Assembly: GCA_937958475.1 (NCBI GenBank) | Contig: CALFXR010000168.1 | Span: 1 to 32,444, forward strand | Direction of reading: 5' to 3' | DNA length: 32,444 nt | Source: an uncultured Mesorhizobium sp. | GTDB taxonomy: Bacteria; Pseudomonadota; Alphaproteobacteria; Rhizobiales; Rhizobiaceae | Shown here: piece by piece, positions 1 to 7,047 of the stretch | Layout of the letters: every line of letters begins with the position of its first letter | Numbering within the stretch: position 1 is the first letter of the stretch | Made by a program: the position numbers and the translations under genes | The notes under the pieces: model-generated | The model's database searches: none | What the model was told of the DNA's origin: nothing | Seen by the model: the letters and a program-made list of their open reading frames with translations, nothing else

Positions 1-118
1 CTTCGGAGGGCGGAATCCTTCACCGCTCCCCAAGGGACGGCCCTTCGCGTCCGGCGAAATGCAGGAGGCGGGCCGCGGGTGGCGGCGCGCTTCGCCCGAT
101 CCGGCCCGCCGGCACGAA
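1..118. other. Left-edge non-coding stretch
   Basis: GC-rich sequence before the first promoter. No open frame here resembles a known protein and no repeat is obvious. It could be the leader or tail of a gene lying outside the window. Confidence 0.4.
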
Positions 119-146
119 TTGACCGAGCCGAGATCACATGTAATGA
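119..146 (+). promoter_or_regulatory. Candidate sigma-70-type promoter of the tandem dehydrogenase genes
   Basis: TTGACC (119-124) and TAATGA (141-146) are separated by 16 bases. Transcription would start near position 153, about 30 bases before the dehydrogenase start at 185. The -10 region lies inside the large dyad at 133-167, so a protein bound there should block polymerase. Assigned by eye only. Confidence 0.4.
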
Positions 147-167
147 GTACCGCTTATTACATGTGAT
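133..167. promoter_or_regulatory. 35-bp inverted repeat, operator candidate (shared motif copy 1)
   Basis: The arms ATCACATGTAATGAG (133-147) and CTTATTACATGTGAT (153-167) are complementary at 14 of 15 positions around the centre at 150. The middle, AATGAGTACCGCTT (142-155), is copy 1 of the motif RATGAGTnnnRCTH seen at five other intergenic sites. Each outer arm also contains an ACATGT-centred 12-mer similar to the hpaR-hpaF palindrome at 19398. The site could therefore be one large TetR- or IclR-type operator, or two MarR-type sites flanking a third protein's site. It overlaps the presumed -10 box. Confidence 0.7.
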
Positions 168-184
168 ATCGAATGGAGCGTTCC

Positions 185-1108
185 ATGGAGATCAGGTTCG
201 ACGGCCGGGTGGCGATCGTCACGGGTGCGGGCAACGGCCTCGGCCGCGCGCATGCGCTCGCCCTGGCCGCGCGCGGCGCCAAGGTGGTCGTCAACGACCT
301 CGGCGGCAGCGGAAACGGCGCCGGACGCTCCTCGGCGGTGGCGGAAGCCGTCGTCAAGGAGATCCGTGCGGCCGGCGGCGAGGCCATCGCGGATCCCGCC
401 GACATCTCGGACGCCGACGAGGTGAGGGCCATGGTCGCCGCGGCGATGAAGCGCTGGGGGCGCGTCGACATCCTCGTCAACAATGCCGGCATCACCCGCG
501 ACAGGTCATTCGGCAAGATGGACATCGCCGACTTCCGCAAGGTCGTCGACGTCCACCTGCTCGGTACGACGCTGTGCACGCAGGCGGTGTGGAACATCAT
601 GCGGGAACAGAACTACGGCCGCATCCTCATGACCTCGTCGACATCGGGTCTCTACGGCGCGTTCGCGCAGGCCGCCTATGCCGCCGCAAAGGCCGGAATG
701 CTCGGCCTCATGAACGTGCTCCACATCGAGGGCAGCAAGCACGACATCCGCGTCAACCTTCTCGCGCCATGGGCGTCGACCCGCCTGACGGCCGGCCTCC
801 TGCCGCAGGACGTCCTCGACCTCATGGGTCCGGAATCAGTCACGCCGGGCGTCCTCTTCCTCGTCAGCGACAATGCACCGGCGCGGGTGATCATGAGCGC
901 CGGCTCGGGCTGCTTCGCGCGCATCCGCGTGCTCGAATCCGAGGCCGTGTTCTTCCCGCCGGACCAGCGCACGCCGGAGGCGATCGCCGAGCGCTTCGAC
1001 GAAATGTCGTCCGTGGAAGGCCTTCGCGAGATCACCGACACGTTTCACCAGAACAGCTATCTCGTCAGGAAGGCTGCTGCCGGTCTCGGCATCGCCTCGC
1101 CTCTCTGA
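185..1108 (+). CDS. SDR-family 3-hydroxyacyl-CoA dehydrogenase, MFE-2 type (copy 1)
   Basis: A 307-residue NAD(P)-dependent short-chain dehydrogenase, predicted to oxidise a (3R)-hydroxyacyl-CoA to 3-oxoacyl-CoA in the cytosol. It shows TGAGNGLG (13-20), NNAG (99-102) and the catalytic set Ser152, Tyr165, Lys169. The segment with YGAFAQAAY and the roughly 60-residue tail after the core match the dehydrogenase domain of peroxisomal multifunctional enzyme 2 and steroid-degradation Hsd4A-type enzymes. An in-frame ATG at 173 would add four residues, but only the ATG at 185 has a spaced GGAG (175-178). This start also gives exactly the length of its neighbour. The two copies align without gaps through the catalytic region, so they are a recent-looking tandem duplication. 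Substrate unknown. Confidence 0.9.
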   Translation: MEIRFDGRVAIVTGAGNGLGRAHALALAARGAKVVVNDLGGSGNGAGRSSAVAEAVVKEIRAAGGEAIADPADISDADEVRAMVAAAMKRWGRVDILVNNAGITRDRSFGKMDIADFRKVVDVHLLGTTLCTQAVWNIMREQNYGRILMTSSTSGLYGAFAQAAYAAAKAGMLGLMNVLHIEGSKHDIRVNLLAPWASTRLTAGLLPQDVLDLMGPESVTPGVLFLVSDNAPARVIMSAGSGCFARIRVLESEAVFFPPDQRTPEAIAERFDEMSSVEGLREITDTFHQNSYLVRKAAAGLGIASPL

Positions 1109-1136
1109 TCGCAGCCCACCGAAGAGGTTCTTCCAA

Positions 1137-2060
1137 ATGACCATACGATTCGACGGCCGCGTGGCCATTGTCACCGGCGCCGGCAACGGCCTCGGCAGGG
1201 AGCATGCTCTGGGCCTGGCGGCGCGCGGCGCCAGGGTCGTCGTCAACGACCTGGGCAGCGCGACAAACGGCAGCGGCGCGTCCTCGGCGGTGGCGGAGGC
1301 GGTGGTCGAGGAGATCCGCCGCAGCGGCGGCGAGGCGATCGCCGACGGCGCGGACGTATCCAGCCCGGAGCAGGTCGCCGCGATGGTGGCGCGCGCCAGG
1401 GCCGAATGGGGACGCCTCGACATCCTGGTCAACAATGCCGGCATCCTGCGCGACAGGACCTTCTCCAAGATGGAGCTGGAGGACTACCTCAAGGTTCTCA
1501 ACGTCCACCTGAACGGCACGGTGATCTGCACGAAGGCGGTGTGGGAGATCATGCGCGCGCAGAACTACGGCCGCATCGTGCTGACGTCGTCGACGTCCGG
1601 GCTCTACGGCAATTTCGGCCAGGCGGCCTACGGCGTCGCCAAGGCGGGCATGCTGGGCCTGATGAACGTCCTGCATCTCGAGGGCGCGAAGCACGACATC
1701 CGCGTCAACATGCTCGCCCCGTCGGCGGTGACGCGGATGACCGAGGATCTCCTGCCCAAGGAGGCGCTGGACCTGATGCGGCCGGAACTGATCACGCCCG
1801 GCGTGCTCTACCTGGTCAGCGAGAGAGCCCCGTCCCGCGTCATCCTGGGCGCCGCGGCGGGCAGCTTCGCCCGCATCGTCCTCAACGAGACCGACGCCGT
1901 CCACTTTCCCGAAGGCACGCTCTCGCCCGAGGCGATCGAGGAGAATTTCGCCAGGATCTGCGACACGTCGGTCCTGCACACCATGCAGAACGCCTTCGAG
2001 CAGAACCGCAACCTCGTCGGCAAGGCGGCACAGGCGCACGGGGTCGCGGTTCCGTTCTGA
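1137..2060 (+). CDS. SDR-family 3-hydroxyacyl-CoA dehydrogenase, MFE-2 type (copy 2)
   Basis: A 307-residue paralogue of the preceding gene, 28 bases downstream and surely co-transcribed. Cofactor motif TGAGNGLG (13-20), NNAG (99-102) and Ser152, Tyr165, Lys169 are all intact, so both copies should be active. YGNFGQAAY and RMTEDLLP echo the corresponding MFE-2 segments closely. Differences from copy 1 cluster in the C-terminal tail and in surface positions. The pair could be isoenzymes for successive oxidation cycles or subunits of a mixed oligomer; the sequence does not decide. No MaoC or SCP2 domain is fused to either, unlike eukaryotic MFE-2. Hydratases are encoded separately at 13288-14104. 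Confidence 0.9.
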   Translation: MTIRFDGRVAIVTGAGNGLGREHALGLAARGARVVVNDLGSATNGSGASSAVAEAVVEEIRRSGGEAIADGADVSSPEQVAAMVARARAEWGRLDILVNNAGILRDRTFSKMELEDYLKVLNVHLNGTVICTKAVWEIMRAQNYGRIVLTSSTSGLYGNFGQAAYGVAKAGMLGLMNVLHLEGAKHDIRVNMLAPSAVTRMTEDLLPKEALDLMRPELITPGVLYLVSERAPSRVILGAAAGSFARIVLNETDAVHFPEGTLSPEAIEENFARICDTSVLHTMQNAFEQNRNLVGKAAQAHGVAVPF

Positions 2061-2085
2061 CCGCAGCGACGGATGCGGCGCGCAC

Positions 2086-2784
2086 TCACTCCGTGACGCC
2101 GAGCTTCCTTTCGATGCGGGAAAGGCGTTCGTCGATCATCGCGAGCATCGGAGCCTGCGCCTGCTGCTGCGGCGGATGGGCCGCGAGGCCGCGATAGACC
2201 AGATGGGTGATGTAGTCGGCCGTGGTGTTGAGATCGAACGTCCCCTCCCCGCGAACGAAGCTCCACGTGTGATGGTCGATGCAGCCATAGATCATGTCGC
2301 GGATGATCGGGATCGGGACGTCGGCCACGAATTCGCCGGAGCGGATGGCCTGTTCGATGATCTCGACGGTGCGCCGGGTATAGGCCCTGTTGAGCTGGAA
2401 GACGCGCATCGCCCGGTAGTCCGGATCCGCCTTGATCTCGTAGGTGACGAGCTTGGCGAGCGCCGGATCCTCATCGATGGTCTTCAGGTGACGCCAGATC
2501 AGATACCTCAACCGGTTCCAGGTTCCGGAGATGCCCTGCAGCTGGATCTCGAAGTCGGCGATCGCCTGCTCGTAGGCGCGCTCGACCACCTGCACGAGCA
2601 GTTCCCGCTTGGTGGAGAAGTAGCGGTAGATGGTGCCTTCGACGACGCCGGCGCGCTCCGCGATCTCGGCCGTGGAGGTCTCGTGGTAGCCCTTCTCGCG
2701 AAACATCTGACCGGCGGCATCCAGCAGCTCGACCTGGCGGACCTCCTTACGGAGCCGCCGCCTGCGAGGTGTCTTCTGGTTCAT
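2086..2784 (-). CDS. TetR/AcrR-family transcriptional regulator
   Basis: A 232-residue repressor-type protein. A basic N-terminus (RRRRLRK) precedes a classic TetR helix-turn-helix at about residues 18-62, containing TSTAEIAERAGVVEGTIYRY followed by FSTKREL. The rest is a helical ligand and dimerisation domain. An AGGAG box lies upstream of the ATG at 2784; a GTG one codon earlier is a possible alternative start. It is convergent with the dehydrogenase pair and divergent from the transglutaminase-like gene. TetR proteins next to acyl-CoA oxidation genes commonly sense an acyl-CoA intermediate, so this is one of two local candidates (with the IclR gene at 6090) for binding the shared motif. 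Confidence 0.9.
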   Translation of the reverse strand: MNQKTPRRRRLRKEVRQVELLDAAGQMFREKGYHETSTAEIAERAGVVEGTIYRYFSTKRELLVQVVERAYEQAIADFEIQLQGISGTWNRLRYLIWRHLKTIDEDPALAKLVTYEIKADPDYRAMRVFQLNRAYTRRTVEIIEQAIRSGEFVADVPIPIIRDMIYGCIDHHTWSFVRGEGTFDLNTTADYITHLVYRGLAAHPPQQQAQAPMLAMIDERLSRIERKLGVTE

Positions 2785-2925
2785 CACGGTAGTCTCCTGC
2801 TCATTGGCCCATACCAGCCCCGGGGTCGCGGAGGAAGTCCGCGACGCCTGCCCTCGCCGTCGGATCGGGGACCGGGACGATCCACAATGCCGCATCCCGG
2901 TCAGATCCGGCGTCATCGAAGGAGA

Positions 2926-3612
2926 ATGCCCTTGCACACCGTCGCGGAACCCAGCCTGCGCCCGACGCGATTCCTCGATTTCGACCACCCCGCCGTCGGC
3001 GACTTCGCACGTCGCAGTGCCGGCGACGGCTCGCCCCGCGAAATGGCGATCCGTCTCTATCTCGGGGTGCGCGACGGTATCCGCTACGACCCCTACAGCT
3101 TCGGCCTCGACCCGGAGAGCTACCGCGCATCGCGCTGCCTTTCCGCCGGCGCTGGCTTCTGCGTCCACAAGGCCATACTCCTGGCGGCCTGTGCCCGCGC
3201 CGTCGGTATTCCGGCCAGGCTCGGCTATGGGAATGTCCGCAATCACCTGACATCGCCCCGGCTCTCCGCGATGATGGGCAGCGACGTGTTTCGCTGGCAC
3301 GGCTACGTCTCGCTCCGCCTCGACGGGCGCTGGGTCAAGGCGACACCGGCATTCGACTATTCCCTGTGCGACAGGTTCGGCGTCCGCCCGCTCGACTTCG
3401 ACGGCGTCGAAGACTCGGTCTTCCACCCGCATGACGCGGGCGGCCGCCGGCACATGGAGTATCTCGACGAACTGGGCGAGTTCGACGATTTCCCGCAGGA
3501 ACCCTTCTTCGCCGACATGCGCAGGCACTACCCGAAGATGATCGCGATGCTGGAAGGCGACGACGATCCGACGTTGCGCGGCGCGGACGGCGCCTTCAGG
3601 CCGGAGAGCTGA
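2926..3612 (+). CDS. Transglutaminase-like cysteine peptidase-fold protein
   Basis: A 228-residue protein with a transglutaminase/arylamine-acetyltransferase-like core. Cys79 in GAGFCVHKA, His125 in FRWHGYVSL and Asp144 in PAFDYS form a complete Cys-His-Asp triad, and ARAVGIPARLGYG is the usual helix-strand after the cysteine. No signal peptide, so cytosolic. The ATG at 2926 lies only one base after GGAG (2921-2924). An in-frame TTG at 2932 is spaced seven bases from that box and may be the true start, shortening the protein by two residues. Bacterial homologues are mostly of unknown function; possible roles are amide hydrolysis or acyl transfer. It is divergent from the TetR gene. Confidence 0.8.
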   Translation: MPLHTVAEPSLRPTRFLDFDHPAVGDFARRSAGDGSPREMAIRLYLGVRDGIRYDPYSFGLDPESYRASRCLSAGAGFCVHKAILLAACARAVGIPARLGYGNVRNHLTSPRLSAMMGSDVFRWHGYVSLRLDGRWVKATPAFDYSLCDRFGVRPLDFDGVEDSVFHPHDAGGRRHMEYLDELGEFDDFPQEPFFADMRRHYPKMIAMLEGDDDPTLRGADGAFRPES

Positions 3613-3702
3613 CATTCGCCCGGCGCCTCGCCGGCCAATGGGCCTGCGTGCCCGGGACCCCGCGCCGCACGATCCGATGTGAAGTCACACCCCAGACAAG
3701 AA

Positions 3703-3729
3703 GGGAGGGCCTCTCGTCGAGGCCCTCCC
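3703..3729 (-). terminator. Rho-independent terminator of the binding-protein gene
   Basis: GGGAGGGCCTC (3703-3713) and GAGGCCCTCCC (3719-3729) form a perfect 11-bp stem with a five-base loop. Read on the minus strand, TTCTTGTCTG follows, a fair U-rich tail. It lies 27 bases past the stop of the gene at 3757. Confidence 0.8.
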
Positions 3730-3756
3730 GCAATCGTCGCGGCCATCACGCCTGCG

Positions 3757-4986
3757 TCACTTCAGCAGCGGGCAGGCGCTCTCCTCGACGGGCCGATAGG
3801 CCTGGTCGCCCGGAAGCTTCTCGACGATCTTGTAGAGATCCCAGGGCTCCTTCGATTCCGCCGGAGTCTTCGCCTGCAACAGGTAGATGTAGGAGGGGAT
3901 CAGGCGGCCGTCCTTGCGCACCTTGCCGTCGATGGCGAAGAAGTCCCGCACGGGCATTTCCTTCATCTTCTCGGTCGCCGTCTTCCCATCGTCGCTGCCG
4001 GCAGCGGCGACCGCCTGCAGGTAGTGGGTCACGGCCGAATAGGCCACGGCATGGCTCTGGGTCGGCATGCGCCCGAACTTCGCCTCGAAGCGCCGGCCGA
4101 ATTCACGCGATGCGTCGTCGCGGTCCCAGTAGAAGCTCTCGGTCACCAGCAGTCCCTGGGCGACATCGAGCCCGAGCGCGAAAGTGTCGGTGATGCTCGT
4201 CACCAGTCCGATCAGCTTCTGCCCTCCGGCGGCGAGACCGAACTCGTTCGCCTGCTTCAGGGAATTCATCGTGTCGTTGCCGGCATTGGCGAAGGCGACC
4301 GTGTCGGCACCCGAACCCTGCGCCTGGAGCAGGAAGGAGCTGAAGTCAGTCGTGCCGAGCGGTGCCTTGACCGATCCAACGATCTCCTGGCCGCCGAGGC
4401 GCGCCAGTTCCGCCTGCGTGTCGCGCTGCAGCGCTTCGCCGAAGGAGTAGTCGGCGGCGACGAAGAACCACTTCTTCGCCCCGGCGGCGACGCCGGCCTT
4501 CGCACCGCCGCGGGCAGCCGCGTAGGTGTCCAGACTCCAGTGCGTGGCGATCTCGGAGCAGAACTTTCCCGAGAGGTCGGAACTCAGGCCACCGGTGTTG
4601 AGGACGGCGACGCCCTTCTCCTTGCCGACTTCCATGGCGGCCAGCGAAATGGGACTGCCGGATCCGGCGATCAGGACGTCGACCTTGTCCTCGTCGATCC
4701 AGCGCCGTGCCGTCGTCGAGGCGACGTCCGCCTTCAGCTGCGTATCAGCGTTGAGTACCTCGATGGGTGCGCCGTTCACCTTGCCGCCGAAATCCTCGAC
4801 GGCCCAGAGAACCGTCTGGTAGAGGCCCTCGCCGACCGTGTCGGAGTAGGCGCTGGCCATGTCGTTCAGAATGCCGATCTTGACGACCCCGCCGGAGATG
4901 GAATCCTCGGCCTGTGCCGCTGCCAGCGTCGACGCCAGCGCGACGGACGTCATCAAACCCCGAAAAATTGCCGTAGATGTCTTCAT
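3757..4986 (-). CDS. LIV-type ABC transporter periplasmic substrate-binding protein
   Basis: A 409-residue type I periplasmic binding protein of the Leu/Ile/Val (LivJ/LivK, HAAT) family. The signal peptide is about residues 1-26 (MKTSTAIFRG to AAAQA). VVKIGILNDMAS opens the first lobe, and KKWFFVAADYSFGEAL and GRMPTQSHAVAYSAV are typical of the family. GGAGG precedes the ATG at 4986. It is the only binding protein of this class here, and the matching permease and ATPase genes are at 9587-13016. Relatives in aromatic and dicarboxylic acid loci bind aryl or acyl carboxylates as often as amino acids, so the ligand cannot be assigned. A shared-motif copy (5093-5106) lies upstream and a terminator follows. 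Confidence 0.92.
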   Translation of the reverse strand: MKTSTAIFRGLMTSVALASTLAAAQAEDSISGGVVKIGILNDMASAYSDTVGEGLYQTVLWAVEDFGGKVNGAPIEVLNADTQLKADVASTTARRWIDEDKVDVLIAGSGSPISLAAMEVGKEKGVAVLNTGGLSSDLSGKFCSEIATHWSLDTYAAARGGAKAGVAAGAKKWFFVAADYSFGEALQRDTQAELARLGGQEIVGSVKAPLGTTDFSSFLLQAQGSGADTVAFANAGNDTMNSLKQANEFGLAAGGQKLIGLVTSITDTFALGLDVAQGLLVTESFYWDRDDASREFGRRFEAKFGRMPTQSHAVAYSAVTHYLQAVAAAGSDDGKTATEKMKEMPVRDFFAIDGKVRKDGRLIPSYIYLLQAKTPAESKEPWDLYKIVEKLPGDQAYRPVEESACPLLK

Positions 4987-5092
4987 TTCGAGTTCTCCTC
5001 CTTCAAATATCCTGTTCCACGCCGACGATATCTGGCACCTCGCCTCGCGGTCCGATGTTCGCCATCCAACCTTCCAGATTTCGCTGATTGGA

Positions 5093-5106
5093 AAGTCTCA
5101 CTCATT
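5093..5106 (-). promoter_or_regulatory. Shared motif copy, upstream of the binding-protein gene
   Basis: On the minus strand this reads AATGAGTGAGACTT, matching RATGAGTnnnRCTH with the short dyad AGT-GAG-ACT. It lies about 107 bases upstream of the binding-protein start and points the same way as that gene. Confidence 0.5.
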
Positions 5107-5480
5107 TGCATTCCTGTGAAGTCCGGACATGGATAGTCGCGCTTCATTGCACATCCGTGAATCTTCATTCGGACTAGGAAAGGGCGGATGCGAAAGCGTC
5201 GATCGATCGCCCTCATTTCGGACTGACGGCGCCGGCGCCTCCCGGACCCATCGTCCGCAATGCCGCGAGTAACGCGGGAACAGGCCAAAATAGCGGCGTC
5301 TGATCAGCTGCTCGCCGAGTCTCGGCCCGGCGACGGGCCGCCTCGTCCGCAGATCCCCCGCGCGATGCGATCAACCGGTACCCCGCGAGGGCACGTGCCG
5401 GAGTGAGGGGGTGCAGGGTCCGTCGCGAGCGCCGGGCGCGCGGCCCATGCCCCTCGGGCTTCGACAGATTTCCCCCCAAT

Positions 5481-5494
5481 AATGAGTTATGCTA
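5481..5494 (+). promoter_or_regulatory. Shared motif copy in the long intergenic region
   Basis: AATGAGTTATGCTA is the most divergent copy of RATGAGTnnnRCTH, keeping AATGAGT and GCT. It lies in an AT-rich island between GC-rich blocks, about 600 bases before the iclR-type gene. No nearby gene start explains it. Confidence 0.35.
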
Positions 5495-5904
5495 TTTTAC
5501 GCGCGTCAGCCCGAGGAGCCTCCGCCGCATGCGCTGCCGAACACGGATCGCCAACCGCAACGCCGGGCGCCGGCGGACGCTCCCCCGTCCGGGATCGTGG
5601 CGGCGCCGTCAAGGAACCGGACGGGACGCCGCCCTGTCCGGAGCCGGCCGCCAAGGCGCGCGGCGCGCGTGACACCGCGGACGGCGCGAGACGCCGCGAT
5701 GCGCGCGCCGTCTCCGTGCGCCGACCGGCTCGGCCGTCGTCTTCCGCTGCCTGCCCTGTCCGCGGAGCGCGTCTCCCGCGCTCGCATGTGGCGAGCGCCT
5801 TCCCGTCTGCCCCGTCTCCGCACGCCGCCCGACGCCCGCGCCCAACGATTGCGCTCGACGAAACCGGGAACGTTCCGGGGTATACGCACAACCGGGAGCC
5901 AAAA

Positions 5905-5918
5905 AAGTAATACTCATT
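5905..5918 (-). promoter_or_regulatory. Shared motif copy, upstream of the iclR-type gene
   Basis: On the minus strand this reads AATGAGTATTACTT, with the dyad AGT-ATT-ACT. GCCAA on the left (5898-5902) and TTGGC on the right (5920-5924) form an additional outer inverted pair. It lies about 170 bases before the iclR-type start, a place consistent with autoregulation. Confidence 0.55.
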
Positions 5919-6089
5919 ATTGGCGAAACGGCACAATCTCGCGTTTTCTCCAAGCTTTGCAAGGCTCGCGAGTTCTGATAGCCTTACGCAGCTCGGCAAG
6001 GGGAGAGGAATTCGTTGAACATCCTGAGGGATGTTCATTTACGGGGCGATTGCCGGGCGAGCGTCGGGGCCGCACTCAGGGAGAGAGAT

Positions 6090-6944
6090 ATGCGTGAGAA
6101 TGAAAGCCCTCGTGTCCAAGCCGTCGGCATGCACGAGCAGATCAAGGCCGAGGGCGAATCCGCGACGGTCAAGTCGGCGAAGCGCGTGCTGCAGATACTC
6201 GAGTTCTTCAAGGAGATGCGGCGGCCGCTGTCTACGACGGAGATCGCGATGGAGCTGAACTTCCCGATTTCCAGCACCGCGGCACTCCTGAAGAGCCTGT
6301 CGTCGCTCGGCTATCTCCATTTCGACCGCACCAACCGCACTTACCAGGCGAGCCTGCGTGTCGGGCTGCTCGGCGGATGGAGCTACAGCGGCGGCTTTGC
6401 CCCCGAGACACTGACCGAGGTGACGGTCCGCCTTGCCGCGCAGACACGGCAGACGGTCATCGTCGGCCTGCGCAACGAGAACCACATCCAGTATGTCAGC
6501 GTCGTCGCCTCGCATGCCCGCGTCCGTTTCTACATCCCGGTCGGCAGCCGGCAGCGCCTCGTGGACACGACGATGGGGCGGGTGCTGCTGTCGCTGGACG
6601 ACGACGCGGCGACCGATCGGCTCGTGCGCCGCGCCAACGCCGATCGCGACGATGGCGAGAAACGCATCGATCCCGTCGAGATCAGGGCGGAAATCGCCGA
6701 GATACGCCGCCTCGGCTACGGCTATTCGAGCCGACCCTTCTACCAGGGCGCCTGCGCCATCGCGGTGCCGCTGGGGATTTCCGGCGGTGAGCCGCCACTG
6801 GTCCTCGGTCTCGGCGGCCCGTTCGAGGAAATCGAGCACGACAGGGACCGGCTGATCGAAATGACCCGCTCCGCGGCCCGGCAGATCTCCGCGGGCAACG
6901 ACGACGCCGTGGGCGAGATCGGCGCCGAGCCGCTATTCGCCTGA
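6090..6944 (+). CDS. IclR-family transcriptional regulator (island A)
   Basis: A 284-residue IclR-type regulator. The winged helix-turn-helix spans about residues 30-85 (SAKRVLQILEFFKEM, then STTEIAMELNFPISSTAALL), followed by a GAF-like effector domain with VRFYIPVGSRQRLVDTTMG and the family signature near YSSRPFYQGACAIAVPL. GGGAG six bases before the ATG at 6090 fixes the start. The N-terminal tail of about 25 residues is longer than usual. IclR proteins in catabolic loci respond to pathway acids, either repressing or activating. The gene is convergent with the acyl-CoA dehydrogenase pair. With a shared-motif copy in its own upstream region it is a candidate regulator of the island, in competition with the TetR protein at 2086. 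Confidence 0.9.
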   Translation: MRENESPRVQAVGMHEQIKAEGESATVKSAKRVLQILEFFKEMRRPLSTTEIAMELNFPISSTAALLKSLSSLGYLHFDRTNRTYQASLRVGLLGGWSYSGGFAPETLTEVTVRLAAQTRQTVIVGLRNENHIQYVSVVASHARVRFYIPVGSRQRLVDTTMGRVLLSLDDDAATDRLVRRANADRDDGEKRIDPVEIRAEIAEIRRLGYGYSSRPFYQGACAIAVPLGISGGEPPLVLGLGGPFEEIEHDRDRLIEMTRSAARQISAGNDDAVGEIGAEPLFA

Positions 6945-6959
6945 CGGGCCGGAACCCCA

Positions 6960-6994
6960 CGGCCGGCCGGTCGACCCGGTCGACCGGCCGGCCG
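6960..6994. terminator. Perfect 16-bp hairpin between convergent genes
   Basis: Positions 6960-6975 pair perfectly with 6979-6994 around a three-base loop; the stem is almost entirely G-C and includes two GTCGAC sites. It lies between the iclR-type stop (6944) and the stop of the minus-strand gene at 7048. Either direction of transcription would form the hairpin. There is no T-rich tail on either side, so it may act as a bidirectional barrier or 3'-end stabiliser rather than a textbook intrinsic terminator. Confidence 0.6.
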
Positions 6995-7047
6995 GCTGCG
7001 TCGCCGGGAGGACGTCGTCTTCAGGAAGCCCGCGGCGGGCTCATTTC

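Larger units (their letters stand above)
4987..6089. other. 1.1-kb intergenic region with three copies of the shared motif
   Basis: This is the longest gene-free stretch in a dense window. It separates the binding-protein gene (leftward) from the iclR-type gene (rightward). Open frames across 5480-6040 are low-complexity Arg/Ala/Pro-rich translations with no recognisable domain, so I call no protein. It holds three motif copies (5093, 5481, 5905). The segments around 5470-5500 and 5895-5945 are noticeably more AT-rich than the GC-rich block between them, as expected of two promoter regions. An untranslated RNA in the GC-rich part is possible but unsupported. Confidence 0.5.

Noticed and set aside
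139..142. Mobile-element or phage signatures around the inverted repeat at 133-167
   Set aside because: There is no transposase, integrase, target duplication or second copy of the repeat in the window. A promoter position explains it better.
173..184. ATG at 173 as start of the first dehydrogenase
   Set aside because: It has no ribosome-binding site and lies close to the operator. The ATG at 185 has GGAG at good spacing and gives the same length as the paralogue.
2785..2815. AATGAGCAGGAGACT upstream of the TetR gene as a seventh motif copy
   Set aside because: AGC replaces AGT and the spacing to the second half is wrong. The overlap with the ribosome-binding site explains the sequence better.
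5487..6038. Minus-strand open frame of about 180 codons in the long intergenic region
   Set aside because: The translation is Arg/Ala/Gly-rich and low complexity, there is no ribosome-binding site, overlapping frames on both strands look alike, and motif copies sit inside it. It is typical of open frames in GC-rich non-coding DNA.
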